This document shows positions 43,401-53,510 of a DNA stretch of 64,000 nucleotides, in pieces. The notes beneath the pieces were generated by a model. It was not told the origin of the DNA. It was given only the letters and a program-made list of their open reading frames with translations, and made no database searches. The DNA is from Anthoceros angustus (Eukaryota; Streptophyta; Anthocerotopsida; Anthocerotales; Anthocerotaceae), in the NCBI GenBank assembly GCA_010909165.1, contig VJWM01000119.1, positions 682,001 to 746,000 of the forward strand, given 5' to 3'. Within the stretch, counting starts at the first letter, position 1; each line of letters starts with the position of its first letter. The translations under genes and the position numbers were made by a program.

Positions 43401-44175
43401 GCTGCCCCGATCCCAAATCTCCACCCCTTGCACAAGCCTGTAGAGCAGCTACAAACACATGCCCATCTGCCTTCACAATTGACCTACGCATGTCATGATA
43501 CAATTGTATGGCCTCCTTAACTTGTCCATGTTGAACATGCGCAGCGATAATAGAAGACCACATAAAGGCATCCGGTTGGACAACCATGGTGAACACATCC
43601 ATCGCTTCCTGCAACCGTGCATGAGAGGCATACATTCGCAGGATGTGGTTGCTCAGGAACGTGTCCGACTCGTACCCCGCTTCCAGGGTGAGAGCATGAA
43701 CACGGCGACCCAGAGCCGAATGCTTCTTAGCACCGCAGATTTTGAGAACAGTGTAGAAAAGGGACCTGGAAACAGGAAAATTGGCGTGTACCAGGATGCC
43801 TAGGGCCTTCACGGCCTCACTAAGCTCACCCTCCCGACACAGTCTGTCGACGATTTCAGCCGTCACGCCAGTTTCGTATCCTGCAGTCCTCGGAGGTTCA
43901 CTTGCATCCGACAACCTCATTTTCCTTCGCCGAAAGTCCGAGCCATGGGACCAACTATCCCACCAGAGTGCCTGGTCTGGAACAGACCGTCGCCACAAGA
44001 GTTCCCCCTCGCTGGAAGGTCCTTCTCCCTCTCTTCTTCCCCTGGAACGGTCCTGATCGGCCAGCAGGTGACACCTTGCAGTCAGGCGAGCGGCAGCTCT
44101 TCCTAAGATACCTGTTGTCATACAGGTTTGTCTTTGGCCTGAGTGCCAATGAAATGCAACTCTCCAGACAAGCAT
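40495..44175 (-). CDS. Gene 8: divergent PLS-PPR protein, E-type with PG box, no deaminase, 1,226 aa
   Basis: Uninterrupted and clearly older than its neighbours. It has about nine P-L-S triplets of a different subfamily (NLINMYVKCGSLEDA, VVTWNAMIAGYSQQG). Residues about 57-85 keep only a degraded front half of the PDF-like block: ELLWRR, ALWWDSW, SDFRRRK. The GEVLWL...PAWV half is gone. After E1/E2 it reads KQPGQCWW, a PG-type box and not KP, then VHSFVVGDKSNFDY and a stop. The whole HxE/CxxC deaminase is therefore missing. Such proteins usually bind RNA and borrow a DYW domain from a partner. The start at 44175 aligns with the family start; the Met at residue 19 is an alternative. The hAT element ends only 55 bp from the stop codon. 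Confidence 0.92.
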   Translation of the reverse strand: MLVWRVAFHWHSGQRQTCMTTGILGRAAARLTARCHLLADQDRSRGRREGEGPSSEGELLWRRSVPDQALWWDSWSHGSDFRRRKMRLSDASEPPRTAGYETGVTAEIVDRLCREGELSEAVKALGILVHANFPVSRSLFYTVLKICGAKKHSALGRRVHALTLEAGYESDTFLSNHILRMYASHARLQEAMDVFTMVVQPDAFMWSSIIAAHVQHGQVKEAIQLYHDMRRSIVKADGHVFVAALQACARGGDLGSGQQVHADVLACGVEPHLFVSNCLVDMYAKCGSLEDAQGVFDGLRHKDVVTWNAMIAGYFQQGKNQEALRLYSFMREEGVTSPDSVTFNCVLQACGGVGTPALAKGKLLHSQIKEEGLQNDVLVSNNLINMYVKCGSLEDARSVFDRLPRKDVVTWTSLIAGYSQQGMGQEALRLYSAMEEEGIAAPNSVTFVCLLQACASVGADAMERGKQIHAQIEDQGLQSDVTIGNSLINMYVKCGSLEDAQGVFDGLHQKDVVTWNAMIAGYSQQGRGDEALHLYGAMRNTGILPPNSVTFVCLMQACASLGIMAIEKGKQLHAEIEEQGLQADLFVANSLINMYMKCGSLQLAQTVFDKLPRKDVVTWTTLVAGYSHQGMGQEALNLYSAIQEEGLEPLNSVTFLCLLKACASVGVMALDIGKQLHAQIVRQGLQENVSVANSLINMYARCGSLQHAQSIFDQLSQKDVVTWTSLIARYSEQGMGQEAFRLYSAMQDEGLVPPDSVTFACLLQACASMGQLGLEKGKQLHGHIREQGRQTDMFVANSLIDMYAKCGSLQDAQNVFDGLRQKEVVTWTALISGYSQQGMGEEALHLYTAMQEEGVAAPNSATYVCLLQACASVGVAALEKGKWLHAQIEEQGLQAHVTVGNNLINMYAKCGSLEDARSVFDGLRVKDVVTWNVMIAGYSEQGKAHEALQLYTAMREEGVTLDSVTFVCLLQACAIVAALHLGRDLHVEIKELGLQDDLFVAISLIDMYAKSGSVDEAQQVFEALPKKHIVAWNALIAGYTRQGDSALVFDLVGRMREHGIQPDGITFLSVLTVCSHAGLVNKGQEYFEAMSRDYGINPGAEHYSCMVDLLGRSGQLDEALALVRTMPVQPQDTLWRSLLGNCGKWRSVEVGRHAFEEAVKLDKKDAAAYVLMSNIYTSAQMWEQAKEMQTRRKEIGAWKQPGQCWWTDMDGLVHSFVVGDKSNFDY

Positions 44176-45450
44176 GGTATAGAAGCATCGCGTTCGGTGA
44201 ACTTGTATTCAGGAATTCAGCAGAGCCAGAGTCTAGGTTCAAGGAATCATAAGCTTGCGCTCCCGATACTACATCCCTCTTCACATCCTTGCAAGCACAT
44301 GACCAGTCGCTTAAGTCAGAGTGCGAGAAGGTGAAGGTTCCCCTTCTCGCTTCAATTTGGGCAGGAACTGGGAAAAAACCAGATAGAGGTGCAGACGACA
44401 TGACTGACAACTGAATGCAAAATCAGGACAAGCAAAGTCAAGAATTTCCTCACTTGAGCCAAACATTCTCGTCCCGCACTGCTGTAGGAGGACATCCTTG
44501 TGTCTCTAGGAACACAATTCTTTAATTTGGGCTCCTCGGCACTCTCCGGCGATCGTAGCTCCTTGGCGGTGAGCTTAGCAAACGTTCCGGCCTCCCTCTG
44601 CACTCGTAGGGATTTGTCAGACGATTCCTCCGTCTGTTGGAAATATGGCACCTGGCTGTGCCCGGGGGAGCCGTAAGCATTGCCACACTAAGAGAGACGC
44701 GTCACGCACTACTCTTGCCAAGATCCAGATTAACACGTTCTGGAATTTTGCACACCTCATAATTCACAATCAGAGGATTAATTGGTCATAATCTTGTTGA
44801 TACACCGTTTGATGCTCTCCGCGGAGCCTGCAGGATGCTCTCCAAGGGGTTCGGCAATCTGCCTGACAGCAATGCGGTTGCATGCGAGTATGCAATGTGA
44901 CGTATCCTGCCTAATGGTGTTCTATACTTGTACCCCTTCAACCCTGTGCCTGTGCGGGATCAGCTTCAGCAGGGCAGGAAGCTTCATTCCCAGATTCAGG
45001 AAGCAGGCCTTGAAGCTGATGGCCACCTGATGGCACGCAGGTGAGGGTTGGATCAGCTTCAGCAGGGCAGGAAGCTTCATTTCCAGATTCAGAAGGCAGG
45101 TCTCAAAGCTGATGACCGGCTGATGGCACGCAGGGTGAGGCTTGGATCAGGCTCAGCAGGGCAGGAAGCTGCATTCCCAGATTCAGGAAGCTCGAAGCTG
45201 ATGACTAACTGATGGCACGCAGGGTGAGGATTGATGCACCAGCTTCTTGCATCTGCGTCGTCCATGAACGATGGTAATGTCGCAAATAGCAAGTGCCGAG
45301 GTGAGCCATCTCAACAAGGAGTGTGGTTGTGGTGGAGTAAATCAAGCGGGGGAAGCGGATTCAAGTTCATATCAGCTGCTTACCACAGTCTTCGTACAGC
45401 ACACACCTCCCTGTTGAACCGGCTGCTGGGCACTGGCTAGTCCTCCTTTC
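44176..45450. other. Intergenic, start of the 15-kb direct duplication, no intact gene
   Basis: From about 44310 this sequence recurs in the same direction from 59345. It contains a PPR-derived three-copy repeat (44958-45236) and no complete gene. Short frames here have no recognisable domain. Confidence 0.55.
44958..45236 (+). repeat. Three-copy 93-bp repeat derived from a PPR motif
   Basis: Units start GGATCAG at about 44958, 45051 and 45145. In one frame each reads roughly GRKLHSQIQEAGLEAD, followed by a short tail and a stop. That is the end of an L motif (compare GRQLHSQIVERG), so a fossil PPR fragment has been amplified in tandem. The same three units appear at 59990-60267. Confidence 0.75.
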
Positions 45451-46560
45451 TCACGGTCGACCCGTACAACTGCAACAACCAGCTGCGAATCGATGCACAC
45501 GGTACCCATCCCTTACCACAATGTCTCTCTTTTCAACCCTTGACATAATCTCCGTGGAACTGTGGCAGTCACTGCACATCCGTAGATTCTTCGTTACCAC
45601 CAGAGGGGTGCCACTCGGAGTGTTCAAGAGACCAAACGCCAGAGCCAGCTTCTCAGCATGCCCACAAAGCACATCTTCCTTTTCTTTCTCAGATAGTGGC
45701 CTCAACACCAACTTGGTGTGTGGTGCGTGGCCTCCTTCCTGCTTCAGACGTGCATTTACGGTCTCTACCTTGAGCGCAATATCATCCCTGTTTTCTCCCA
45801 CCACAAATGTATGTACCTGCTTCTTCACCTCAATGCCCGCCACCGCAGGCTTCTTGTTAGCTCCTGCTATCATTCTCTGAGTTTCAATCCTGTCTACATC
45901 GGCCCACCTACCTGCATCTGCATAGGCGTTGGCCATGAGCACATATGCCGATGCACTCTGAGGCTCCAGTCTTACGAGACTTTCAAAACACCGCCTCGCC
46001 CTCTCTATATCCCCGTGACTCTTGCAGGCATTCAGCAACGACGTCAAACCTACAACATTGCTTCGGCTCTGACAAGATAACAGCATGTCCTCTGCCTCAT
46101 CTAAATGGCCTGCACGCCCAAGAAGATCAATCATGCAATTGTAATGCTCGACAGTAGGGTTGATGCCATGCTGTTCAAACATGGAATCAAAGTGCTTGAG
46201 ACCCTCATTCACCAGTCCCGCATGACTGCATGCTACTAGAAGGCAAGTGAAAGTAGCATCATCAGGCGAAACACCAGCGACTAACATCTCTTCAAAGCAA
46301 GCTAGTGCGCTGTGACCTTCATCACAATTACCACACCCGGCGATAAGAGCATTCCACGTCACCACATCCTTTGCGGCCAAGCTGTCGAAAACGCTGCGTG
46401 CAGATGGCAGGTCGCCACATTTTGCATACATGTCGACTAGGCAGTTGCCCACAAGTATGTTACCTAGGTGTCCTCTTTCCACAATCCGTGTGTCTCTGAT
46501 CTTCAGGCCAACTTCACCACCTTCCTCCCCACTTTCTGCGTTGGAGTTTCGAAACTTCAA
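45451..46560 (-). CDS. Gene 9, 3' part: PPR-E1/E2-DYW:KP, 369 aa
   Basis: The stop at 45451 closes an intact frame carrying one S1 motif (ILVGNCLVDMYAKCG), P2-L2-S2, E1/E2 and a complete DYW:KP domain: KPAVAGIEV, HAEKLALAFG, CSDCH, CSCTGRP. The first 23 codons (MKFRNSNAESG onward) come from the 924-bp insertion at 46491-47414, not from the PPR gene. Family sequence starts at IVERGHLGN. On the other side of the insertion the same gene resumes at the exact next base. Without the insertion this is the 3' end of the gene that begins at 50772. It might still be expressed as a short, target-poor DYW protein; that is speculation. Confidence 0.85.
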   Translation of the reverse strand: MKFRNSNAESGEEGGEVGLKIRDTRIVERGHLGNILVGNCLVDMYAKCGDLPSARSVFDSLAAKDVVTWNALIAGCGNCDEGHSALACFEEMLVAGVSPDDATFTCLLVACSHAGLVNEGLKHFDSMFEQHGINPTVEHYNCMIDLLGRAGHLDEAEDMLLSCQSRSNVVGLTSLLNACKSHGDIERARRCFESLVRLEPQSASAYVLMANAYADAGRWADVDRIETQRMIAGANKKPAVAGIEVKKQVHTFVVGENRDDIALKVETVNARLKQEGGHAPHTKLVLRPLSEKEKEDVLCGHAEKLALAFGLLNTPSGTPLVVTKNLRMCSDCHSSTEIMSRVEKRDIVVRDGYRVHRFAAGCCSCTGRP

Positions 46561-47414
46561 AAATGTTTTGCACGACTGTTGCCAAGGCCATTGAGTGCTG
46601 CTGTGAACGTAACTGGGATTAGAATCAGACAGTGCTTTGAAAGTTGACGCTACCGGCCGAAGGGTTTAGGGTCTAGGAATCTAAGCCCCGAACTTCGAAG
46701 TAGGAGGAAAATGCAGACAGTTTTGTTCTTTGTGCTTCTTGTATTTGATGGCACAGTTGAGTGGGAGTTGCAGGTGGCACTCCCCATCAGGGCGGGTAGG
46801 GAGCACGGAATTATGGCACAACGCATCAAGGCATATTTGTGTCCCTTCATCACGCTGAACGACGTACCTGTATGATAGTAACACTGGAAATGGCGAACCT
46901 CGAAATGGGCTGGTCAGGCTGGGTTTGAGATCCTGGTTCGTGTTGCTAGGATGGTCTTTGGTTGTTGTGAGTCTCAATTTCGCAGAGCGGTGCCTGTAAG
47001 ATGGCGACAGTCTGGCCACCGGGATTCATTGTGGACCCAGCAAATTGGTGGATGCGTGGGGATTTCAGAAGGAGCTCTCGCCCACCCCACCTCTGACAAG
47101 CAAGCCTCCAGGTGCAGCAGTGTAAGGAACGTAGCGCTTCCCAGAAAATGGAGGGCTGTGGGACCACTGGACCCTGTCATGCGGTGGGATAACAGACGAG
47201 GTGAGAAGAGCTTCCGTTCACCTGGGTTCCGGGGTAAGGGATCCGGCCAGGTTCTCTGGTTGAACAGCTTGTTCGAGCCAGCTTGGTTGGATGAGCAGCC
47301 TGTTTGTTTGGATCTGCAGATTGTTCATGGCGCATCTCCTTCCAAGTCGAGCTCTTCGGACAAGCCCGAGCATGGCAGACGTGCAGGATCGAGAAGGGGC
47401 GCCGTAACGGCTGC
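46491..47414. other. 924-bp insertion splitting gene 9
   Basis: On the left, PPR sequence stops after CAATCCGTG (46490). On the right it resumes at GAGTGCAGCTGCC (47415). Joined, these give the uninterrupted family sequence, and the duplicate at about 61484 shows the empty site (CAATCTGTGAGTGCAGCTG). The insert carries, in opposite orientation, a family upstream region and 5' coding segment (47001-47414). Its first 500 bp are unrecognised. No target duplication or terminal inverted repeat is evident, so it looks like a captured or repair-patched fragment. Confidence 0.8.
47001..47414 (+). pseudogene. Inverted 5' fragment of a family gene (PDF region only)
   Basis: It begins with the family upstream string ending CTGTAAG and ATG at 47001. 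It then codes, with a frameshift after about ten codons, for the N-terminal segment: SLWTQQIGGC, VMRWDNRRGEK, SPGF (where others have SPDF), GQVLWL, EPAWLDEQ. It stops abruptly at 47414 against minus-strand PPR sequence. It has no PPR or DYW part of its own. Confidence 0.8.
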
Positions 47415-50400
47415 GAGTGCAGCTGCCTGCCCTTCTGTAATGCACCAGCAGTTGCACAGGCCTTCAGAAGGCAAGCAAAAGTAACATGGTCACCCACAAT
47501 CAGGCCCTCCTGCTCCATTTGTCCATACAGAACAAGCGCCTCTTGCCCTAGCCCATGACTTGCATATCCAGCTATCAGGGCATTCCATGTCACCACATCC
47601 TTTGTGGTCAAGGTGTCAAAAACCCGGTGTGCATCTTGAAGTTCGCCACACTTTGCATACATGTCCACCAGGCAAGTGCCCACGTACCTGGTCTACATGG
47701 GCTGTTTCAACAATCCGTGAGTGTAGCTGCCTGCCCCTCTGTAAGTCACCAATGCTTGCACAGGCCTTCAGAAGGCAAGCAAAAGTAACCTCGTCAGCCA
47801 CAACCAGTCCCTCCTGCTCCATTTGTTCATACAAAACAAGCGCCTGTTGACCAAGCCCATGATTTGCATAACCACCAATCAGGGCATTCCAGGTCACCAC
47901 ATTTTTTATGGCCAAGCTGTGAAAACCCGGCCTGCATCTTCCATTTCTCAAACTTTGCATACATGTCCACCAGGCAGTGCCCACAAGTGTATTCTCTAGC
48001 TGTCCTCTTTCCACAATCTGTGAGTGCAGCTGCCTGCCCTTCTGTAGGGCACCAGGCGCTTGCACAGGCCTTCAGAAGGCAAGCAAAAGTGACATGGTCC
48101 ACAATCAGGCCCTCCTTCTCCATTTGTCCATACAGAACAAGTGCCTCTTCACCGAGCCCATGATTGGCATACCCAGCTATCAGGGCCGTCCATGTCACCA
48201 CATTTTGTCGCCAAGCTGTCAAAAACCATGCATCTTCCAGTTCGCCACATTTTGCATACATGTCGACTAGGCAGTTGCCCACAAGTATGTTACCTAGGTG
48301 TCCTCTTTCCACAATCTGCGAGTGCAGCTGCCTGCCCTTCTGCAAGGCACCAACGCTTGCACAGGACTTCAGAAGGCAAGCAAACGTCACATGGTCAGCC
48401 AAAACCAGGCCCTCCTGCTCCATTTCTCCATACAGAACAAGCGCCTCTTGGCCGAGCCCCTGCTGAGCATACCCAGCAATCAGGGCATTCCATGTGACCA
48501 CATTTTTGGTACGCAAGCTGTCGAAAACCAATCGTGCATCTTCCAGTTCGCCAAATTTTGCATACATGTCCACCAAGGAAGTGCCCACAAGTATATTCTC
48601 AAGCTGTCCTCTCTCCACAATCTGAGAGTGCAGCTGCCTGCCCTTCTGTAAAGCATCAGAGCTTGCACAAGCCTTCAGCAGGTAAGGGAAAGTGACATGG
48701 TCACCCACAATCAGTCCCTCCTGCTCCATTTGTTCATACACAAAAAGCGCCTCTTGACCAAGCCCATGATTTGCATAACCACCAATCAGGGCATTCCATG
48801 TCACCAAACTTTTTGTGGCCAAGCTGTCAAAAACCCTGTGTGCATCTTCCAGTTCGCCACATTTTGCATACATGTCTACCAGGCAAGTGCCCACACGTAC
48901 CTGGTCTACATGGGCTGTTTCAACAATCCGTGAGTGTAGCTGCCTGCCCCTCTGTAAGTCACCAATGCTTGCACAGGCCTTCAGAAGGCAAGCAAAAGTA
49001 ACCTCGTCAGCCACAACCAGTCCCTCCTGCTCCATTTGTTCATACAAAACAAGCGCCTGTTGACCAAGCCCATGACCTACGTAGCCAGCAATAAGGGCAT
49101 TCCAGGTCACCACATTTTTTATGGCCAAGCTGTGAAAAACCCGGCCTGCATCTTCCATTTCTCCAAACTTTGCATACATGTCCACCAGGCAAGTGCCCAC
49201 AAGTGTATTCTCTAGCTGTCCTCTTTCCACAATCTGTGAGTGCAGCTGCCTGCCCTTCTGTAGGGCGCCCGCGCTTGCACAGGCCTTCAGAAGGCAAGCA
49301 AAAGTGACATGGTCCGCCACAATCAGGCCCTCCTTCTCCATTTGTCCATACAGAACAAGTGCCTCTTCACCGAGCCCATGATTGGCATACCCAGCTATCA
49401 GGGCCGTCCATGTCACCAGATTTTTCGTCGCCAAGCTGTCAAAAACCATGCGTGCATCTTCCAGTTCGCCACATTTTGCATACATGTCCACCAGACAGTT
49501 ACCCACCAGTATGTTGTTCAGCTGTCCTCGTTCCACAATCTGTGAGTGCAGCTCCCTGCCCTTCTGTAAAGCACCAGTGCTCGCACAGGCCTTCAGAAGG
49601 CAAGCAAAAGTAACATGGTTACCCACAACCAGGCCCTCCCGCTCCATCTGTTGATACAAAGCAAGCGCCTGTTGGCTGAGCCCATGATTAGCATACCCAT
49701 CTATCAGGGCCGTCCATGTCACCACATCCTTTGTGGTCAAGCTGTCAAAAACCCTGCGTGCATCTTCCAGATCACCACATTTTGCATACATGTCCACAAG
49801 GCAGTTGCCGACAAATAAGTTAGGAGGAATGCCACTGCGCAAAACATCACAGTGCACAGTTTTCCCAGATTCCAAGTCCGCAGCAAACGCACAAGCTTGA
49901 AGGGCAGCTACAAAGACGTGACCATTCGCCTTCACACCCAAGTTACGCATCTTATGGTACAGTTGAATGGCCTCATTCGGCTTCCCATGTTTAGCATGTG
50001 CAGAGATAATGGAAAACCACATGAAAGCATCTGGTTTGCTAACCCTGGTGAACACATCCATGGCCTCCTGTAGCCTACCTGCACATGCATACATGCGCAA
50101 GACATGGTTCCCACGTATGTATTCGACTCATACCCAAGTTCGACACAGAGATCATGCACTCGACGCCCCACAACCAGATCCTTCTTAACTCCACAAAGTT
50201 TTAGCACATCGTAAAATGGACTCAGAACGACAGTCCATCTGCACCAGAGATTCCAGTGCTTCAACGGCCTCAGTAAGCCTCCCTGCTGACAGAGCGTGCC
50301 CACGGTTACAGAGCCGCGCCCAATCTTTCACCCTAGACTCATGCTTATCCGCAGAGCTCAACTTCGAAGGAGGAGGACCACGAACCATCTTCAAATCCAG

Positions 50401-50772
50401 GGAAACGAGCTGCTCATCCACCAAGCTGGCTTGCACATGCTGTTTAACCAGAGAGCCTCGCTGGACCTCTTACGTCGGAAGTCCGGCGACCGGGCCCTCT
50501 TCTTACCTCGCCTGTTATCCCACCACATGGCAGGATCCAGAAATAGTTGTCTCCACAATAGCTCCCTCCTGCTCCTGGCGAAGAGCATCGCTGGCAACGC
50601 CACAGCCATCCGTTTCCTCGGAAGTGCTGAGGTCCTTACGCTGCTGCACCTGGAGGCTTGGTTGTTTGCCAGCGGTTGATTCCCGTTGGTGAGGTGCACG
50701 GAGCTCCTCGTGGGATCCTGTACACCCAATTCGTTGGGTCCACAACGGATCCGGTTGCCATGTTGTGGTCAT
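47415..50772 (-). pseudogene. Gene 9, 5' part: PDF and PPR array, broken
   Basis: The start codon at 50772 (MTTTWQPDPLW, as in gene 6) is followed by the PDF-like block in several frames. Small losses scatter between 50150 and 50720. From 50100 to about 48300 one long frame carries a good PPR array (S1 motifs reading ILVGNCLVDMYAKCGELEDA and similar). Frameshifts return at 47.6-48.3 kb and the array ends at the insertion at 47415. The 3' part lies at 45451-46490. N-terminal sequence to about 50107 is the inverted copy of gene 6; the remainder is a different paralogue, so the gene is a chimera at the inverted-repeat edge. Not translatable as read. Confidence 0.8.
47681..49490. repeat. Duplicated PPR block inside gene 9
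   Basis: The stretch about 47681-48265 matches 48894-49490 in order and almost in sequence, sharing the unusual CACGTACCTGGTCTACATGG. The offset is 1,213 bp, against 1,224 for four triplets. The left copy has lost bases at several places (CACAC to CAC, AAAAA to AAAA, GCGTGC to GC) while the right copy is in frame. Confidence 0.8.
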
Positions 50773-51795
50773 CTTCCAGGAACCGCTGTCGGAGGATGAA
50801 ACGCACGGTAACCATGCAGGCTGTGGCAGGATGCCTAGGGACACTGTGCCACACCATGAAACATGCACCCAAGGTCCAAAGCACTCCTACAGTGCAACAG
50901 GAAGATGATACTGATGGCCTGAACTACGGGGTCTCTAGCAAGCAAAGACTGTATGTCCATACATATCATGCTGGATAAAGCACATCACACAGTGCTGAGT
51001 CCGGGACCCTGGGTGACCTTCCGAGTCCCTGCCAGTGCACACATCCATACCCGAAGGCCCAGACTATGGCGCCCAAGGGCTGGTTTCCATGGGCAAGTTT
51101 TCATCAACTTCAACTTCTCACATTACTAGATGTATACATTACGACAAAAACAAAGCGGGTTTGGGGAAGTTTCAACAAACTCCCACGATGATCGGAGACG
51201 AGCGGTCTAGCGAGTTTTACGGCAACAACCGGGTACCGGAAGCCACGGTGTCACGTTACCGTTTTTCCCGGTCTCCCAAGCGCGGGCTTACTACGCGGGC
51301 AATTGCAAGGACACGGGTGCTGGAAAGGCGGGGGAGGCTGTGCACTCGATCAGGAAGGCAGCCGCTTGGGCAAGAAGGGAAAGCAAGGGCGAGCTGAAGC
51401 AATGGTGATGGCTGAAGGCTTAGGGCAGCCATCTCAAAGATGCGGCTTGCCATTAAGTGCAGTGCCTTCGAGTTCTTTGCTCCCCAATTTTTCCATAAGT
51501 TCTGCATTGCCTTTGGCTTTGATCTCACCTTTCACTTATCCGGCCAGGCCTGTCACCTCATAAATTGATATACCCACAGCAACAGTCATGAGCCAGGGCC
51601 GTCCACACATCAGGATTTAAGGCACCAAGGCAAGTGTGGACATTGCAGGAGCTTCACATTTTGCAGGCAGCTAAGAAGATTGATCATGAATCAGAGTGAT
51701 GGGAGGCAACAGGAAAAGAAGAGGAAGGATACTGAACGGTGGGAGGAAGGATACTGAACGGTGGGAGGAAGTGGCACGCTACTGCTACATGAACG

Positions 51796-51990
51796 GTGTG
51801 GTGTACTGCTGGTCAGGCCAAAAGTAAGTGGGACAATCTTGCACAGGATTGGAAAAAAATCAATGACCATTGCCGGCATCCGTTAAGTGGACAAGATACA
51901 TACTGGCAGATGAGTGTGGAGAAGAAGGCTCACAAATTGCCCCTAGCTTTGAGCATAGCTTGTTTACAGCAATTGAATTGTGGTGAAGAT
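51796..51990 (+). pseudogene. Harbinger Myb/trihelix-like fragment, second copy
   Basis: Reads KSKWDNLAQDWKKINDH and TYWQMSVEKKAHKLP. It is the counterpart of 25593-25814, with a lost Glu codon and a frameshift after KLP. Confidence 0.65.
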
Positions 51991-52576
51991 AATTTATTGC
52001 AGCAGGCAATGCAATTGCTGAAACAAGACCTGAACACACAACGAGATTTTATTCGAATCAATGTCCTGAGTGGTCGTGCGCTGAGCTGCATCACGGGCTT
52101 CCATCGGCAGGCGCTCAAAGTGAAGAATAAGCAATCGCACTCAAGTGACTTGCATGAGTGCAGAGCTTGGGACGAAAGCCGGACTCGCGTGAGTGCTGAG
52201 TAGCCGGTCGTTTGCGAGTGATGAGTAGCCGGTGAAGGTCCTTTTTACGGAAGGAATGCACCGAAGCCATGGAAAGTGGCAATACCGTTCCGGTACAACT
52301 GCAAGTTGAAAAACCGCCGTAAATATCGGCCCTCATGGAAAACCAGCCCTAAGGCCACGTCATATTACTACGAAACGGGGTGAAGATTTATTTGTGGTGA
52401 CCAGCAACTGTGAACCGCTGAGAGACACAAAAACAAACATGGACAAGAGGCACAACGCAAACATGGACTAGTAAGAACAGGTCCATTATGATATCATGGA
52501 GCACAACCGTGTGGGGTTTTGTGATCGGCAAGGACGGATCCACCGCTTGATGTATTCTCAAACGCTGAAGTTGCCC

Positions 52577-53510
52577 ATTGTCAGTGCTCACTACTTAAAA
52601 TATCACCATCCACTACTTTCCTATATAAGTCTAAATTGCTCAAAATTCTTGCATCATTTACAGATCTAGAATCCAACAAAGACATCCAAGAAACGCATGT
52701 TCATATCAACATAAACTTGAATGCACACAATATCATCATGATTCCTGTCAAAGTAGTCTGTGGCCATTTCTCGTGATATGAGCTCAATGGCCATTTCTCG
52801 TGACATGAGCTCAATGGCCATTTCTCATGACATGAGTTCAATCTCAACGTTATGAGCTCAATCTCGACGTGTGTGACGTCAATTGCACCACAGCAGGTTT
52901 TCAGACCCTGATGCCTCTCAAACTGCACCACAGCAGTTCTTCAGACCCTGATGCCTCTCAAACTCTTTGGTGGCTACTAGTACTTCTCCTTGTGGCTAGG
53001 ATATGAGGTGTCTGCCATTCCTGTTCATAGCACGAAAGAATCACCATACAATTTTTGATGCTATTGATTCAGCCAATCCAAACAATTCTCCACTTGAGAG
53101 TGTCTCGTGTCATTGGGTTCCTGTTCATAGCACGAATGAATCACCTTAAAATTTTTGCTGCTATTGATTCAGCCGACCCAAACAATTCTCCACTTGACAG
53201 TGTCTCATGTCACTGGGCATCTCAATGCTAAAGCTATTTGAATGTCAACCACTAATTGTCTGTTTGAAATCTCCCTGGGCGGTGACGGTGTTTTTCTTTT
53301 GAGATCTTCAGCCACCAAGCTGCAAACGTAGGTGAAAGTTGTGGAAATCATTCGCAACAATTTGCGAAATCGTTCAGGATCTGCATGCCAAGTAGATTCT
53401 TTAAAAAGAGTCCACCATGCCCAGCATCTGTCCTTGATGTAGTAATCTACTATCTCACATTTCTTCCATGATAGTATGGAAACTGTTGCACCAACCAAAA
53501 GAAACATCAT
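52577..53510 (-). pseudogene. Harbinger transposase, second copy, broken
   Basis: The N-terminal piece (53205-53510) is identical in translation to 24047-24352. The nuclease part near 52701-52931 again reads GAIDVTHVEIE and is broken by the 27-bp repeat. Confidence 0.75.
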
